From assembly GCA_008638375.1 (NCBI GenBank), contig CM018031.1, positions 9,015,062 to 9,079,061 of the forward strand: a stretch of DNA of 64,000 bases, written 5' to 3'. Position 1 is the first letter of the stretch; the number at the start of each line of letters is the position of its first letter. Shown here piece after piece: positions 21,408 through 32,337 of this stretch. This DNA is from Nyssa sinensis (lineage: Eukaryota > Streptophyta > Magnoliopsida > Cornales > Nyssaceae). The notes below the pieces were generated by a model. The model did not search any database. It was not told the DNA's origin and saw only the letters and a program-made list of their open reading frames with translations. The translations under genes and the position numbers were made by a program.

Positions 21408-22190
21408 TGACAGTCATGTTTTCTTTCAAATAAATTCTAGTATTTGTACGATGAAACTGCTAGTCTTGTCTTTCATTTGAGCACACACTATAGTCTATAC
21501 CATCTTGTATTATACATTGGCTTATAAGTAGTTTTTGTTAATTTCGCTTTATCTTCTTTTCCCTTCATGTGAAAAGGATAATCACTGTGATGTTTATTCT
21601 GCTATACTGTATCTATTAATATTTCAAGGAATATAGTGTTACAATTTATTGAATTGGAGAAAATTAATATAGTTTTATTTAAAAGTGAATTTGTATTAAA
21701 ATTGAAAAATGTTATATTGGAATGACGCAAGTGATGACTTTCAATAGTTGAGGTGGGTTCCATTCGTATTCTGTTTATCATTATATAAAAAGAAAAGAAA
21801 GGGAATTTGTATTCTTCAGTATATTTTCTTGCTATTAGCTCACGGCTTGTTGATTATGGCCAACTCAAAAACCGGTGAGGGTGGGTTGCCAGTTTTGAAA
21901 TGGAATTCGTCTTCATGGTTATCTTATTCATATGAAAAGAAGGACTGTACAGATGCACTAATTGTTCTTATTCAAGGGAGGGGTTATCTCCTGCTTTATA
22001 TCAATTTTTTTGAAAAAATTAAGGTGAAGGGTTTGATATGTATAAAAAATAGGAGGAAAGACGAGTATTTAAGTCTTTGCAAGAACAAGGAAAATAAATT
22101 AATAGAAATTTAAATCATCAACCCTACTGATTAGTTAAGGTTTTAAAAAATAATAATAATAAGAGGATTAATTCTGCTTGGGCCCGCCCC
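21408..22190. other. CP12 3' flank
   Basis: 3' UTR and AT-rich downstream sequence. The open frame around 21748-22113 has no ATG at its listed beginning and no recognisable domain. Confidence 0.4.
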
Positions 22191-22470
22191 GGGGGGGGGG
22201 GGGGGAGGGAATTGCCCTCTTTGCACTTGCAACAAGTTAATCTGGAATAAACAAAAAACCAAAACAAAGTAACAATTTTTAGGGGTCACTCAAACCCATC
22301 TCATTTTAAGGTCTGCGATTTTTATTATTTTTTTTTTGTTGGGGGGGGGGGGGTGGAATTGCCCTCTTTGCACTTGCAACAAGTTAATCTAGAAAAAACA
22401 AAAAAACAAAACAAAGTAACAATCTTTAGGGATCACTCAAACCCATCTCATTTAAGGTCTCTGAATTTTT
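22191..22470. repeat. Tandem duplication, period about 148 bp, each copy led by a G-run
   Basis: Two copies start at 22191 and 22341. Each opens with a run of 13 or more G, then AATTGCCCTCTTTGCACTTG, an A-rich stretch, then GTAACAAT.TTTAGGG and a CCCATCTCATTT block. The copies are about 90% identical, so the duplication is fairly young. Confidence 0.85.
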
Positions 22471-23740
22471 AACAAGGCGTGTTAAATATTCATTCAATAC
22501 AAGTGCTCACTCCTTACTTGAGAGGTGGGGTTAATTCTCCCTTATTTATTGCTGTATCAAAAAATAAAGCAAAAATAACAATAGTCAGAACCAACCAAAA
22601 AGTAAATAAGGACATTAACCTCTGTAACTCTCACGAGTCTCACTTATAGTCTTGCGTGTCCATTTCATGTCAAGAGAACTAACTTTCAGAGAAGATATTT
22701 TCCATGGAATATCTTTTGATTGTTTAGACAATATTCTGGATAGGGCTTTTAAATCTCTACATTTATTTCTCTTTTAATGTTCAAATGCACATTAAAAAGT
22801 GGGTCAAACATTAGTCTAGATTGGTGGCTTAAGTTCCCAACTACTTTCAAGTGGGTCATGGATAAAGGATAAAGCTTTTCAATTATCATACCAAACATAA
22901 ATATTGTTGTTATCATCTAAATACCATCCACTAGGAAACTTCCATCCATACTCCATCTTCAAATACACTCACCCAAATAGTCCATCATGAAAAGGGAGGT
23001 AACAGTGCCTCAATGGTTTTTCCAAATACCACCACATAAATCAACTGAAAACAACAAAACAAAAGAACAAAAAAGGCCCACCAAGAAAGACAGTGTATGA
23101 CTTAGCCACGGAATCGAAAGTGGAATATCCATTATTGTGCCCTTTATATGCCAACTCTTTTCACACCAGTCAAATTATTCATGAAGAAAACCACTCCCAG
23201 ACTCCATTAACAACCAGGGAAGGAGGTATCAGACAGCACATCCTTTCACAGCTACATGGATGTTTCACGGGAAATGCTACAGATGAGTCCTAAAATCTTC
23301 ATAGAATAAACAAGCATAGAGTACAAAATCACCAATCATCGCTTCCATTCTCAATACAATAGTCTAAACAGCATTTTGATTCTTTTACTTCCCTGTTTGG
23401 GAAGGGGGAAAATGGATTGAGGGAAGCTCAATGCTCACTCAAATTAAAGAAAACAGAGAGTGCGTTTCTACAAACACCACAACTAACATAGCTCAAGAAA
23501 CTTAACCAAATGACACTAATTATTTATTTGACAGGCAATGGCAAATTTTGAGGTGCAAAAACACACTAGGCACCATAACACAAGTTATATGAAAATAGAT
23601 AGCTGAGCTAGACAAGTACTGCTATACTATCAATTCATGAAATCACCTCGACTTAATATACAATTAAATTTCATTCCATGCTCATTCATCCACCAATATT
23701 CCCACGATCGTGATTCAAAGCAACACTAAATGGCAGCTTA
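22471..23740. other. Intergenic, no gene seen
   Basis: AT-rich sequence between CP12 and the bZIP gene. No coding, RNA or repeat signature recognised apart from the flanking duplications. Confidence 0.4.
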
Positions 23741-23873
23741 TCCCATATCCCCCAAACAAAAGCACCAAATATATCAAAAGATGACCAACATTTATATCTA
23801 AATTTATCCCATATCCACAAAACAAAAGCACCAAATATATCTAAAGATCACCCAACATTTATATATAAATTGA
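23741..23873. repeat. Two-copy 66-bp tandem repeat downstream of the bZIP gene
   Basis: Units start at 23741 and 23807 (TCCCATATCC...AAAGCACCAAATATAT...CAACATTTATAT). They lie 200-330 bp past the bZIP stop codon, possibly in or just after its 3' UTR. Confidence 0.8.
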
Positions 23874-24073
23874 CATTAAAGAAGCTCAGATAACATAGCA
23901 ACAACTCTGACCTATCACCTAAGAACACTCCCACTTCAGAGACACCAAAACAACATGACAAATAGTTACACAGAACAACATGACAAATAGTTCAAACACG
24001 CACAATAACTTAAACGGTGACAACCATAACAGTCTGACAGAAATGACTAATTCCAATAGTATCATGAGAGTGT

Positions 24074-24511
24074 TCAATACTGAAACATGTCGGCCGATGC
24101 TGTAATTGGCTGTATTGGACAAGGGAGTTGCCAGGGTTCAAGCAAAGTATCCGGAAGTTCAGGAATGTCCACAGCAACCCCGCTAACCTCCTCTGCAATG
24201 AGAAGCACAGAATTCAAGGAGTGCAACCTGTCTGCCAATTCAATGAGTCGAGCTCTCAGCACATTGTTATCCGATGCAACTCCAATGTACATTTGGGTTG
24301 CAACATCAATCCTCTGCGAAATGGCATTATTCTCGTTTTGCAACTGGTTCACTTGGCTAAGCAAATCATCCATAAGCTGCTGCTTCTTCATCCTCGATCT
24401 CCTAGCTGATTCTCTGTTTGATAGCATCCTCTTCCTTTTCCTCTCGTCAACCATTGCATATCGAGGGTCTCCATCAGACCCCGAACTCGTTTGCTGTTGC
24501 ATTGAAGCCAT
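24074..24511 (-). CDS. bZIP53: Group S1 bZIP transcription factor, bZIP53-like
   Basis: Single exon, 145 residues. The basic region (about 22-43) has the invariant N-x7-R pattern in [13 protein letters not shown]. The leucine zipper runs from about 50 to 101. The C-terminus ([18 protein letters not shown]) matches Arabidopsis bZIP53 almost word for word, and the 145-residue length fits its 146. S1 bZIPs are nuclear, bind ACGT and ACTCAT-type elements as heterodimers with group C bZIPs, and control amino-acid, seed-maturation and low-energy genes. The leader carries the conserved SC-peptide uORF (24674-24760), so translation is expected to fall when sucrose is high. A TATA box at 25233-25240 puts the leader at roughly 690 nt before any splicing. 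Assignment to bZIP53 within S1 (against bZIP11, 44 or 2) rests on the C-terminus and could be refined by phylogeny. Confidence 0.93.
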   Translation of the reverse strand: MASMQQQTSSGSDGDPRYAMVDERKRKRMLSNRESARRSRMKKQQLMDDLLSQVNQLQNENNAISQRIDVATQMYIGVASDNNVLRARLIELADRLHSLNSVLLIAEEVSGVAVDIPELPDTLLEPWQLPCPIQPITASADMFQY

Positions 24512-24673
24512 TGTTCCTATTCTTTCCCCAATAATATCTAATGGGTTTCTCGGTTTCTTAAAGTAGATTTGAATTGGTATTCTAAGATGCCAATGATGAT
24601 TAGAGTTTTGAGAGTTAGATCAAGAAAACTGGAGACTTAGAATGGAAAAAAGGGGTCGATTGAGATGGCTAAT

Positions 24674-24760
24674 TCATGAGAACACGTAGAACCAGTAGAG
24701 AAACACAACCGAGAATGAGTGAAGAATGCGAATCCGACGCATGAAGATCGCGTAATTCAT
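24674..24760 (-). CDS. Sucrose-control (SC) peptide uORF of the bZIP gene
   Basis: A 28-residue open frame in the bZIP leader, ending 163 nt before the main ATG. Its last 14 residues are SFSVVFLYWFYVFS followed by a stop, nearly identical to the conserved end of the SC peptide in S1 bZIP leaders, where stalled ribosomes repress the main ORF when sucrose is high. Its first half (MNYAIFMRRIRILH) is the variable part; an internal ATG in the same frame (Met7) is an alternative start. The frame is conserved here over sequence that otherwise looks like untranslated leader, which makes coding function near certain. Confidence 0.93.
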   Translation of the reverse strand: MNYAIFMRRIRILHSFSVVFLYWFYVFS

Positions 24761-25232
24761 AAATTGTGTAATATGGATAAAAGCATCGAAACAACGAAGA
24801 AACCCACTACTTCCCAATAACCGAATCGAACGGAAGTGTAAGCGTTTGACGAAATAAAAATGATGAAGACATTATAATTGAGCACAAAACCCTAATTAGA
24901 ATCGTAACAAGAAAATTTCAGGAACATTTCAACCTGGAATCCAAATTCGGGTGCGGTTGTCAAAGAGGCGAATCGATCGGGGAAATCAGATATAATCAAT
25001 CGAAATCATTCGATCAATTGGCGGATTCAGAGAAAATCGAACGAGATCTATCAAACAATCAGAAAAGAAAGAGATCAGAACCCAACTAGATAACATAAAT
25101 ATAAAGAAACCAAAAGGCATAAATCAAAATAGAGAAGAATGGAAAAGACAAATGAAAGAAGATAAAGACATACCCGGAGGCGATACAACCAAAGCTTGGA
25201 GGAAAGAAGGTTACCAAAGGCCTCGAAGGGGG

Positions 25233-25240
25233 TTTTTATA
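25233..25240 (-). promoter_or_regulatory. TATA box of the bZIP gene
   Basis: GGCTATAAAAACCC on the minus strand, a strong plant TATA match, placing transcription start near 25205. Just downstream, CCG|GTATGTC (about 25171) and TTCCAG (about 24945) could bound a 5'-UTR intron, which I cannot confirm. Confidence 0.7.
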
Positions 25241-25348
25241 GCCGATAAGAGGTGGCTTTTGACGGGTTCGATATATTTTTTTATATTATTTTTTAAATCT
25301 GCTTCTTTTATTGGTGGAGTGGCCGTCGGTGCAATTGCTGGCGTGCGC

Positions 25349-25364
25349 ACTACGTGATGACAGC
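25349..25364. promoter_or_regulatory. ACGT-core element plus TGACA upstream of the bZIP TATA
   Basis: CTACGTGATGACAGC lies about 110 bp upstream of the TATA box. The ACGT core is the classic plant bZIP binding core, so autoregulation is possible; this is inference. Confidence 0.4.
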
Positions 25365-26640
25365 AAAGCATTAAATGCCAATAGGTCAATTTCTAGTTTT
25401 TCTTACCCTCTCTCTTTCTAATTCGGATGCCTCTTGTTATATTTATGGGATAAAATTCAGAAATCATCTTGCTGTTTACAGAGTTTCGAGTTTAAATTTT
25501 TTTTATTTATATTTTATTGATAAAATTTAGATAGTAAATTTAATTATTATAAAAAAAATTAATTAAATATGTATAAACTAATTTAAAATATTTTTGACCA
25601 ATTCATTAAAAAAAAATATTATATAAAATTTTTATGATCAATAGACATTGTATATAATATAATATATTATACTAATATATAAATTTAAAAAATATATTAA
25701 ATGTCATAAAATGATTTAAATAATTACAAATTCTTTTTATATTATCTTATCATTAGATTGTATCTACTTTTATATTTTTGCAATTCGATTTGATTCAAAA
25801 ATAATTTTAACTTTTTAATAAGGAATCAAATTCAAATTTAAATTTAAATTTAAAAAAAATTAAATTAATATTTTTTAACAATAAAATCAAAACTTATTAT
25901 TTGCAACGAAGTCAATACAATATTATTTGCAAGTTCAAAATAAATTTGAATTTTTTAAGACATGATAGAATTTTTGTTGACATGGAATGAAAATTTTTAA
26001 AAATATATATATTAATAAAAATTAAATAATTAGTGAAAAGTAAATAAAATTTTTATTTAAATTTGAGTAAAATTTTAAGATGCTTTGAAAGATACCTAAC
26101 ATGCAAAGTGCCAAATGAATCAATGCTCCTAAGCAAATAATAATAAAAAAATTATCATTAACAATTATAAAAAACGTGTGGTCGTAAATTTGCGGAATTG
26201 ACCCTCACCTAACTTTTCTCTTCTACTGTTTTTAATTAGGGAATGTGCTTATCTAATCTAAAAGCATATTCTATGCAAGAGGGACACTTTCGTCATTCAG
26301 CTATAAATCTTCCCGCTATTTGTCTCTGGTCTACCAATGGAATCACAAAATACTCGTCTCTTTTTGTTTTCTAATGAGACAAATATAAAATATTCGTAAT
26401 CGAAGTTGAAACATAATTGAAGTGTAACTTTTAAAATTACATTGAGTTCGGAAATTGTTATCCGGTCTCATTTATATATTTTGTTTTTTTTTTATTATAT
26501 ACATTATATTTATCAATAAATAATACTGTATAAAATTAGTTTTAAAATTTTTTATATCACACTCATATATATTTTTCTTCTATTAGTTATTTTAACAAAA
26601 AATTTTTATTTATTTATCAAAATAAATGTTTTAACTTATT

Positions 26641-26665
26641 TATATATATATATATATATATATAT
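26641..26665. repeat. (TA)n microsatellite
   Basis: Pure TA dinucleotide run of about 12 units. Confidence 0.9.
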
Positions 26666-27477
26666 CAGGGTTCGAGATGAGGCGCAGTAAAATCGAGAAA
26701 TATAAATAAGATCGAGTGAGAATTAGGATAAATTTCTAAACGCAACGGGATGAATTCGAAAACGAAAATATAAACGGAATGGATTTGGGTCTATTAACTC
26801 ATCACATCACTTACAGGCTTAAATCTCTCCTCCTTTATCACCTGCGGGAATTGAATCATCGATCTTCTCTAAAGAAGTGCTAAAGTATCTATATTGGGCT
26901 TCTCATTGGGCAAAAGGGTCCTGGATTGTTGCAGGCCGAGCTTGGACTTTCTTGGGCCTGGGTTGTTAACTTAACAAACGAGTTTGAGTTGCATGAGATC
27001 TTAATAAAAATATAACGCTACATTACGAGATAAGTTTGAGTAGATCACTGTAAATAACCAAGGCTGTCAGTTGGGCTGAATTGAGTCGGGCCAAGGTTTG
27101 TTCAAGCTCAGCTGAAGAACATCACCTATGACCAAGCTAGGCCCAACCCAAATTGATTGTGGGTTTGTCTTTGCTCAAAATTTCAACTTGAGTCTACAAG
27201 TTTGAAACCGAGGTTTATTTCGAGATATTAACACAAAGATAATGATAATTACACTGTCCTGTAGTAATATCAGATAATTATATAATTTTTTTTTTTTATA
27301 ATTTTTAACATTACATTGATTTATCTATCAAGTTTTTTTGGAGGACAAATGCCGGTGAAAAATGTAAATTTATAATTTTATCTTGAAGAAAAATTACACT
27401 AATAGTTCATGTGATATAAGATATTTACAAAAACATCTCTTATGACTTCTAAAAAGATAGGAAAAACTATAACCAAA

Positions 27478-27481
<4 letters not shown>

Positions 27482-27510
<29 letters not shown>
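27482..27510. repeat. (AT)n microsatellite
   Basis: Pure AT dinucleotide run of about 14 units. Confidence 0.9.
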
Positions 27511-27514
<4 letters not shown>

Positions 27515-27889
27515 TAATGTAATATACAAAATTGTTTTAGTCATATAAAAAATTTAATTAAAATATTAATACTGTTCAATGATATATTTTGTACAAAGTG
27601 TATAATTTGTATATTGTAGTAAAACATATAAAATGTTAATGTAATTTTAAAAAATATAAAAAATATCCATATTTATCTATTATAATAATTATACTATAAA
27701 ATAAAAATTTAAATTATTAAGTAATAAAATTAATAATTTTTTATCATAAAACAAACTAATTTATTAAATTATGAATTAATAAAAGTTCTTAATTTTTGTT
27801 GATTGAGAAATAAAATAATATAATAAAAGATTCGAATCAACATCAATGATGTGTTTTGAATTTTGACATGAATCTTAAAGAAACGAAGC

Positions 27890-28530
27890 TCTATCTCTCT
27901 TTTGTCTCATCCTCAATTTCAGTTCCCACAGCCCACTGCTATAGCCCATAAAATACCGCGAACCGTTGATCCGTTATACGACACAGTCTCAGGCTATAGA
28001 AGGATAATTTAGGAAGTAAAAGCAACCTTTGAGGGTAGAATTGTCCTTCCACAATCTTGACAATTAAATTCTGTGAAATATCAATTTCTACCTGCTTTTG
28101 CTTTTGTAATGATTTTGTTTTTTATTTATTTTTATTTTTCAGTCTCTCGTTTTCTCAACCAATTTCCTCATTCCATACAACGAGAAACTAAAACGAACTT
28201 AGTTTCTCGCAATCCAAACGGAAACACAAATCACCTTGTAATTCGTTGTCCTCAAAGTTCTCAATCGGTATCAAGAGATTACTCCTTTTTGAAAGCGAGC
28301 CGTATCATATCCGAATCGACTCTGTTAAAAGGTAAAATAATCACATCTTTTGTAAAAGAATCTAATTTATGTATGTTGGAACTTAGTTTATGCTCCGTTT
28401 GGCTGCTCAGAAAATGCGGGAAAAAGAAGAGTCTCTGAAATATTGGATCTCAAGATTTTCGTTCTTTGGAACCTTAAAAAACAAAGCCTCCACTTGACCG
28501 CGCTTAATATCACTGTTTGGCATGGTTGAG
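27890..28530 (+). other. Candidate 5'-UTR exon of the BRWD gene
   Basis: CT-rich, gene-like sequence between AT-rich spacers. Two donors are available, TTAAAAG|GTAAAA (exon end 28331) and GGTTGAG|GTGAGT (exon end 28530). The first coding exon of the BRWD gene has an acceptor (GCTGCAG|GTTGTA) 14 bp before its ATG, so at least one upstream untranslated exon must exist and this is the best candidate. The open frame of 121 codons here has no recognisable domain and no ATG at its beginning. Confidence 0.45.
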
Positions 28531-28963
28531 GTGAGTTTTTTTTCCCTCCTCTATAACCAAAAACTAGACAATTCATGACATCCGAAATTTTATTGTATTT
28601 TAATCGGTTTCTTGCTACCAACTAAACTAGGGTTACTGCTTTTGCTCGTGTCTGTAATTAGATCTTGAGTCGGTTGTTTTTATAATATGTGAACAGTAAT
28701 AGCTTGAATTTAATCTTTATAATCTCTACCGACTCAGCGTTTGTATGGTTCGGTTGAAGAAGTCAAAAGGTTTCAGGGCATATATTTACTTTCCCGTCTT
28801 CTGGCTCGCTTGCTTTCTTCATTTGTTTTTTTTTTTTTTTCTTTTTCCTTTCCTTTTTTTCTTTCATCATCTTTTCCAGTCATTTGTTTATAGTACACAC
28901 TGGTGGTTGAATGGTAAAGTTTAGAATATGCATTTTTGTCGATTTTCAGTAACATTGCTATAT

Positions 28964-29036
28964 AGGACCGAGGTTCTATCTGAGTGCAGTTGGCGTGGGT
29001 TTGATTCCCTCTCCCCATAGTTTTATCAGAAAAAAA
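28964..29036 (+). mobile_element. Short SINE-like retroposon with 16-bp target duplication
   Basis: A 73-bp insert ending in a run of 8 A is flanked by the perfect 16-bp direct repeat AGTAACATTGCTATAT (28948-28963, 29037-29052). It contains GGGTTTGATTCC, a good match to the pol III B box of tRNA-derived SINEs. It is probably 5'-truncated, since a clear A box is missing inside the insert. It lies in the first intron of the BRWD gene. Confidence 0.85.
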
Positions 29037-29052
29037 AGTAACATTGCTATAT

Positions 29053-30239
29053 GTCTTAACATTTGGAGGGACCAACCTTTTTAAGAAAATATAAACTTCA
29101 TATAAATGGGCTCTAAGTGATTTGTAAGGTTGGTTCTATGTAGTTATTGTAAGTACATTATAAAGACCTTAATTTAAAAATGAAATTTCTGGTGAATCAA
29201 CGAGCTTATAACCTATTCAATCTGGATACGCATCCAACTAATTACATAGTAATGGAAATTTGCAACAAAGTGCATGAAACAATTTTTTTTAATAAAAAAA
29301 ATTACATTCTGATAAGTACTGAGGGCATGGCACTGGCTTACTCAACTAAATCAGTGTCTCACAAATTTATCAACCAAAAAAGAGGATATGGTGCATTGTG
29401 TAACATCATAATTATGATGTGATTTTAGGATACATCAAATAATGGTCACAAGAAAAAAATAAGATGTGATTAAATGATTAGGAAAAAAATCATTAGTCAG
29501 GCACACTTTTCTTGTGCCTAGAGCTACCTAAAAGTGCGTGCCCAAGGATCTTAGCGTGCACCTGAAGAGGTCTCACTTGGTGGATAATGAGGAGCCCTTG
29601 GCTGTGCCTGCCTTTTTGAGCCTAGATATCCTTTAATGCTTATAATTGAATCTATATGTTCATGGCATGAATTGAAGATCCTGACCAGATAGCCAATTTC
29701 TTTGCAATCATTTTTTGTAGGTTTGTTACTAAGGGTAATATATATTTTTTTTCCATTTTTTGGAAATTTATTGTGATAAATTATAAATTGTAGTCTTCCA
29801 TGTGTCAAGCCAAATTGTATCAAACACTCGTTGATTTGAAATGTGAAATTCATGTTTGATATGGGCTCAGACACTCGCTAACATTTCCACCTTTGGCGAC
29901 CTTGAAAATTTATAGAAGTTATTTGTATTTTTTTATTAGTTGATAAATATAATACTTGCATATATTATGTGTTCTTGCGTTTGGAGTTTGGGGGATTCAC
30001 CTTGTCCTACAACTTGTATATGTATAGAAATGTGGTACTTGTACATAAGACATACAAAAAGAGTCATCTGGCCATTAGTAATTACTCTAGATTGATGATT
30101 TATTGATTGCTATGGTATAATGTCATCTAAAGATAACACTCATGGACTGGATGTACACGATGCATTTGCACACTCACATAAAAGTTCTAGTGTCACTTGT
30201 ATATTGCCATGCCATCAACATAAAATTGGTTGAGACCCT
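29053..30239. other. BRWD first-intron sequence, no element defined
   Basis: The minus-strand open frame at 29551-29874 has no recognised family. Otherwise AT-rich intron sequence. Confidence 0.35.
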
Positions 30240-30790
30240 TCTAGATCACATTTGTTGAATATTTTTTAGATAAGCAAGGAGTATATTCACTGTGTTACTA
30301 TGGGATGCAACCCATGTACATAAGACATAAAAAAAAAAATAATATCCCTCTATGCACACATTACCCAAAAAATTTACAAAAAGAGTAAAGATCTGTGTTA
30401 AAAGAACCCATAATCCAAAAAATAACGAATGGGCCATCTGCTGCCTATATAACACCGCAACGTGGTCCTTCCACCTAGAAAATCTTCCTATTCATCTCCT
30501 TCCAAATGCACCACATAACACACAACAACACTATGGGCCAAATAGCCCAAACTCTTTTGTTGTTGCACCTCCCATGCCGGCTTCTTATGAAATCCAGAAC
30601 ATCTGACATTACCCATTTAATGCCAAAAAGAGCAAATAAAGTGACCCAAAGATCCCATACAAGTGAGTGGAATAGAAGAAAATGCGTTGGAGATTCCTCT
30701 TCCATTTTGCACATACTAAGCGTCCTAAAACCTCTCTTCTTCAAGTCGTTGATAGTTATAATGGCCTTCCAAGAAGCTGAAAATGTCATT
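30240..30790 (-). mobile_element. L1-type LINE 3' fragment
   Basis: Minus-strand frame encodes the LINE zinc-finger region (FSASWKAIITINDLKKRGFR, then an MCKMEEESPTHFLLFH stretch and WDLWVTLFALFGIKWVM), the usual plant L1 order. It is 5'-truncated and degenerate towards the 3' end. Confidence 0.8.
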
Positions 30791-31039
30791 GAAGTTTTTT
30801 ATGATCAGCCATTGACTATTTGTTGATTTGTTTTGGGTGGCGAACAACATTTGAGAATGCTTGATATAATCTATGAAGATCAAATAATTAAAGCTAAATA
30901 TGTCTCGTTAGTGATTTGTTGGAAGTTTTAAGCTATTATATTTCATATAAATAAAGCGGTGTAAATTAATTTTATCCTTAAATTTTTATTCAATGATTAA
31001 TTTTTTGAGAATAATTTCTTAGAAAGAGCAGTTTATGTT

Positions 31040-32093
31040 TGATAGGTAAAGGCAAATTGTATTCAAGGCGCCCAAGGGGAGGCGGACCCAAATATACAAA
31101 GGGGCCTAGGAAAAATTAGAGCAAGAGATCCCCAAAAAATCAACAAAAGAAATATATACAAATGGAAAGCTTCCTTCATCCAAAAGTGAAGCAATCTAAA
31201 AAAATTATCCTTTAATTTATTAGGGGCAGCTCCTTCCCTTAAAAAATCCACATGTTCCTCTCTTCCAAGATGCACCACAAAAAACAAAGCGGGGTCATTC
31301 TTCATGCCTTTTGGCAGGTCCTTCCTAACCCTTGAACCTCCCCACCAACAAGAGAGGAGCTCCTTAACTGGCCGAGGCATGATCCATTGGCAACCAAAAA
31401 GGGAGAAGATGAGATTCCACATGTCCCACAACACTTTGCAATGGAGGAAAAGATGGTGAACCGATTCGGCCTCTTCCTTGAATAAGCAACATCTGCTAGC
31501 TAAACAAAAAAACCCCCGCCTTTGCAAATTATCCATGGTGAGAATCGCTTCCCAAGCAACCACCCAAACAAAAAATGCCACTTTTGAAAGAACCTTAGAA
31601 GTCCAAATTAACTTTCACAGAAGGTCCCGGCTTCTCCCTACAATTAAAGATCCATAAAAAGACCTTACTGAAAGAACCTTGATTTTGTTGTGGTCCAAAC
31701 AATGGAGTCTACTACATTACTGCGGCAACTCAAGGAATCAAGGGTGGCCAATAAGCTAGCCACATCGTCCATCTCCCAATCATGAAGATATCTTTGAAAA
31801 CTAGGGGTCCAAACCCAACCCTCCCCCACCTGAGAAGTACAATCACCCACAAGAGCATTCCTATTAGAGGAAATTCTATAAAACCTTAGATAAAGCGTCT
31901 TCAAAGGGGCATCTGCGCACCATGTGTCCTCCCAAAATCTAACCTTCAAGCCACTTCCAACTTCAAATCGAATGTATTTGTGAAACTCCTCCATACCTTT
32001 AGTAATAGACCTCCAAATGCCACATACGTATGTGCTATTCACCTTTCTAGGGAACCACCCCTGATCCTCACTACCATATTTGGTAATTTCCAT
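31040..32093 (-). mobile_element. L1-type LINE 3' fragment, better preserved
   Basis: Upstream minus-strand frame (32093-31665) encodes the post-RT region with VGSGLKVRFWEDTWCADAPL and a WELDD-like WEMDDVASLL stretch. Next (31581-31063) comes FFVWVVAWEAILTMDNLQRR, the zinc-finger CCLFKEEAESVHHLFLHC and LWDMWNLIFSLFGCQWIMP. One or two frameshifts separate the halves. The 3' tail lies at about 31040 (GATAGGTAAAGG on the plus strand). It lies in BRWD intron 1, antisense to the host gene. Confidence 0.88.
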
Positions 32094-32337
32094 TTTGGTT
32101 TATCCCATTATGGCTTTATATAACAGTACAGGTTAGGCAGTACCGTGACTTGTGCTTTTGTCAATATGCTTGGGGTAAGTCTTCTTACAATTCTTAGTTT
32201 TGGGTTGGAAGCTGCCTTTCCTTTCTGAATAATGTGTTTTGATTTTGTTGCCTTTTCCAATTATTTGCATCCTTGTGCTTTTAAAGCGAAGGTTCTGAGC
32301 AAATGCTTGTTATGCTGCTGCAGGTTGTACATCCAGT

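Larger units (their letters stand above)
25400..27890. other. AT-rich intergenic region
   Basis: Long AT-rich stretch with two TA microsatellites (26641-26665, 27482-27510). I see no gene or recognisable element. Confidence 0.5.

Noticed and set aside
21748..22113. A 121-codon protein downstream of CP12
   Set aside because: No ATG at its opening, AT-rich composition, no domain.
25075..25389. A 104-codon minus-strand gene over the bZIP promoter
   Set aside because: It spans the TATA box and leader of the bZIP gene and has no family signature.
28073..28438. A 121-codon plus-strand protein gene
   Set aside because: No ATG at its beginning, no domain, and it sits where the BRWD 5'-UTR exon is expected.
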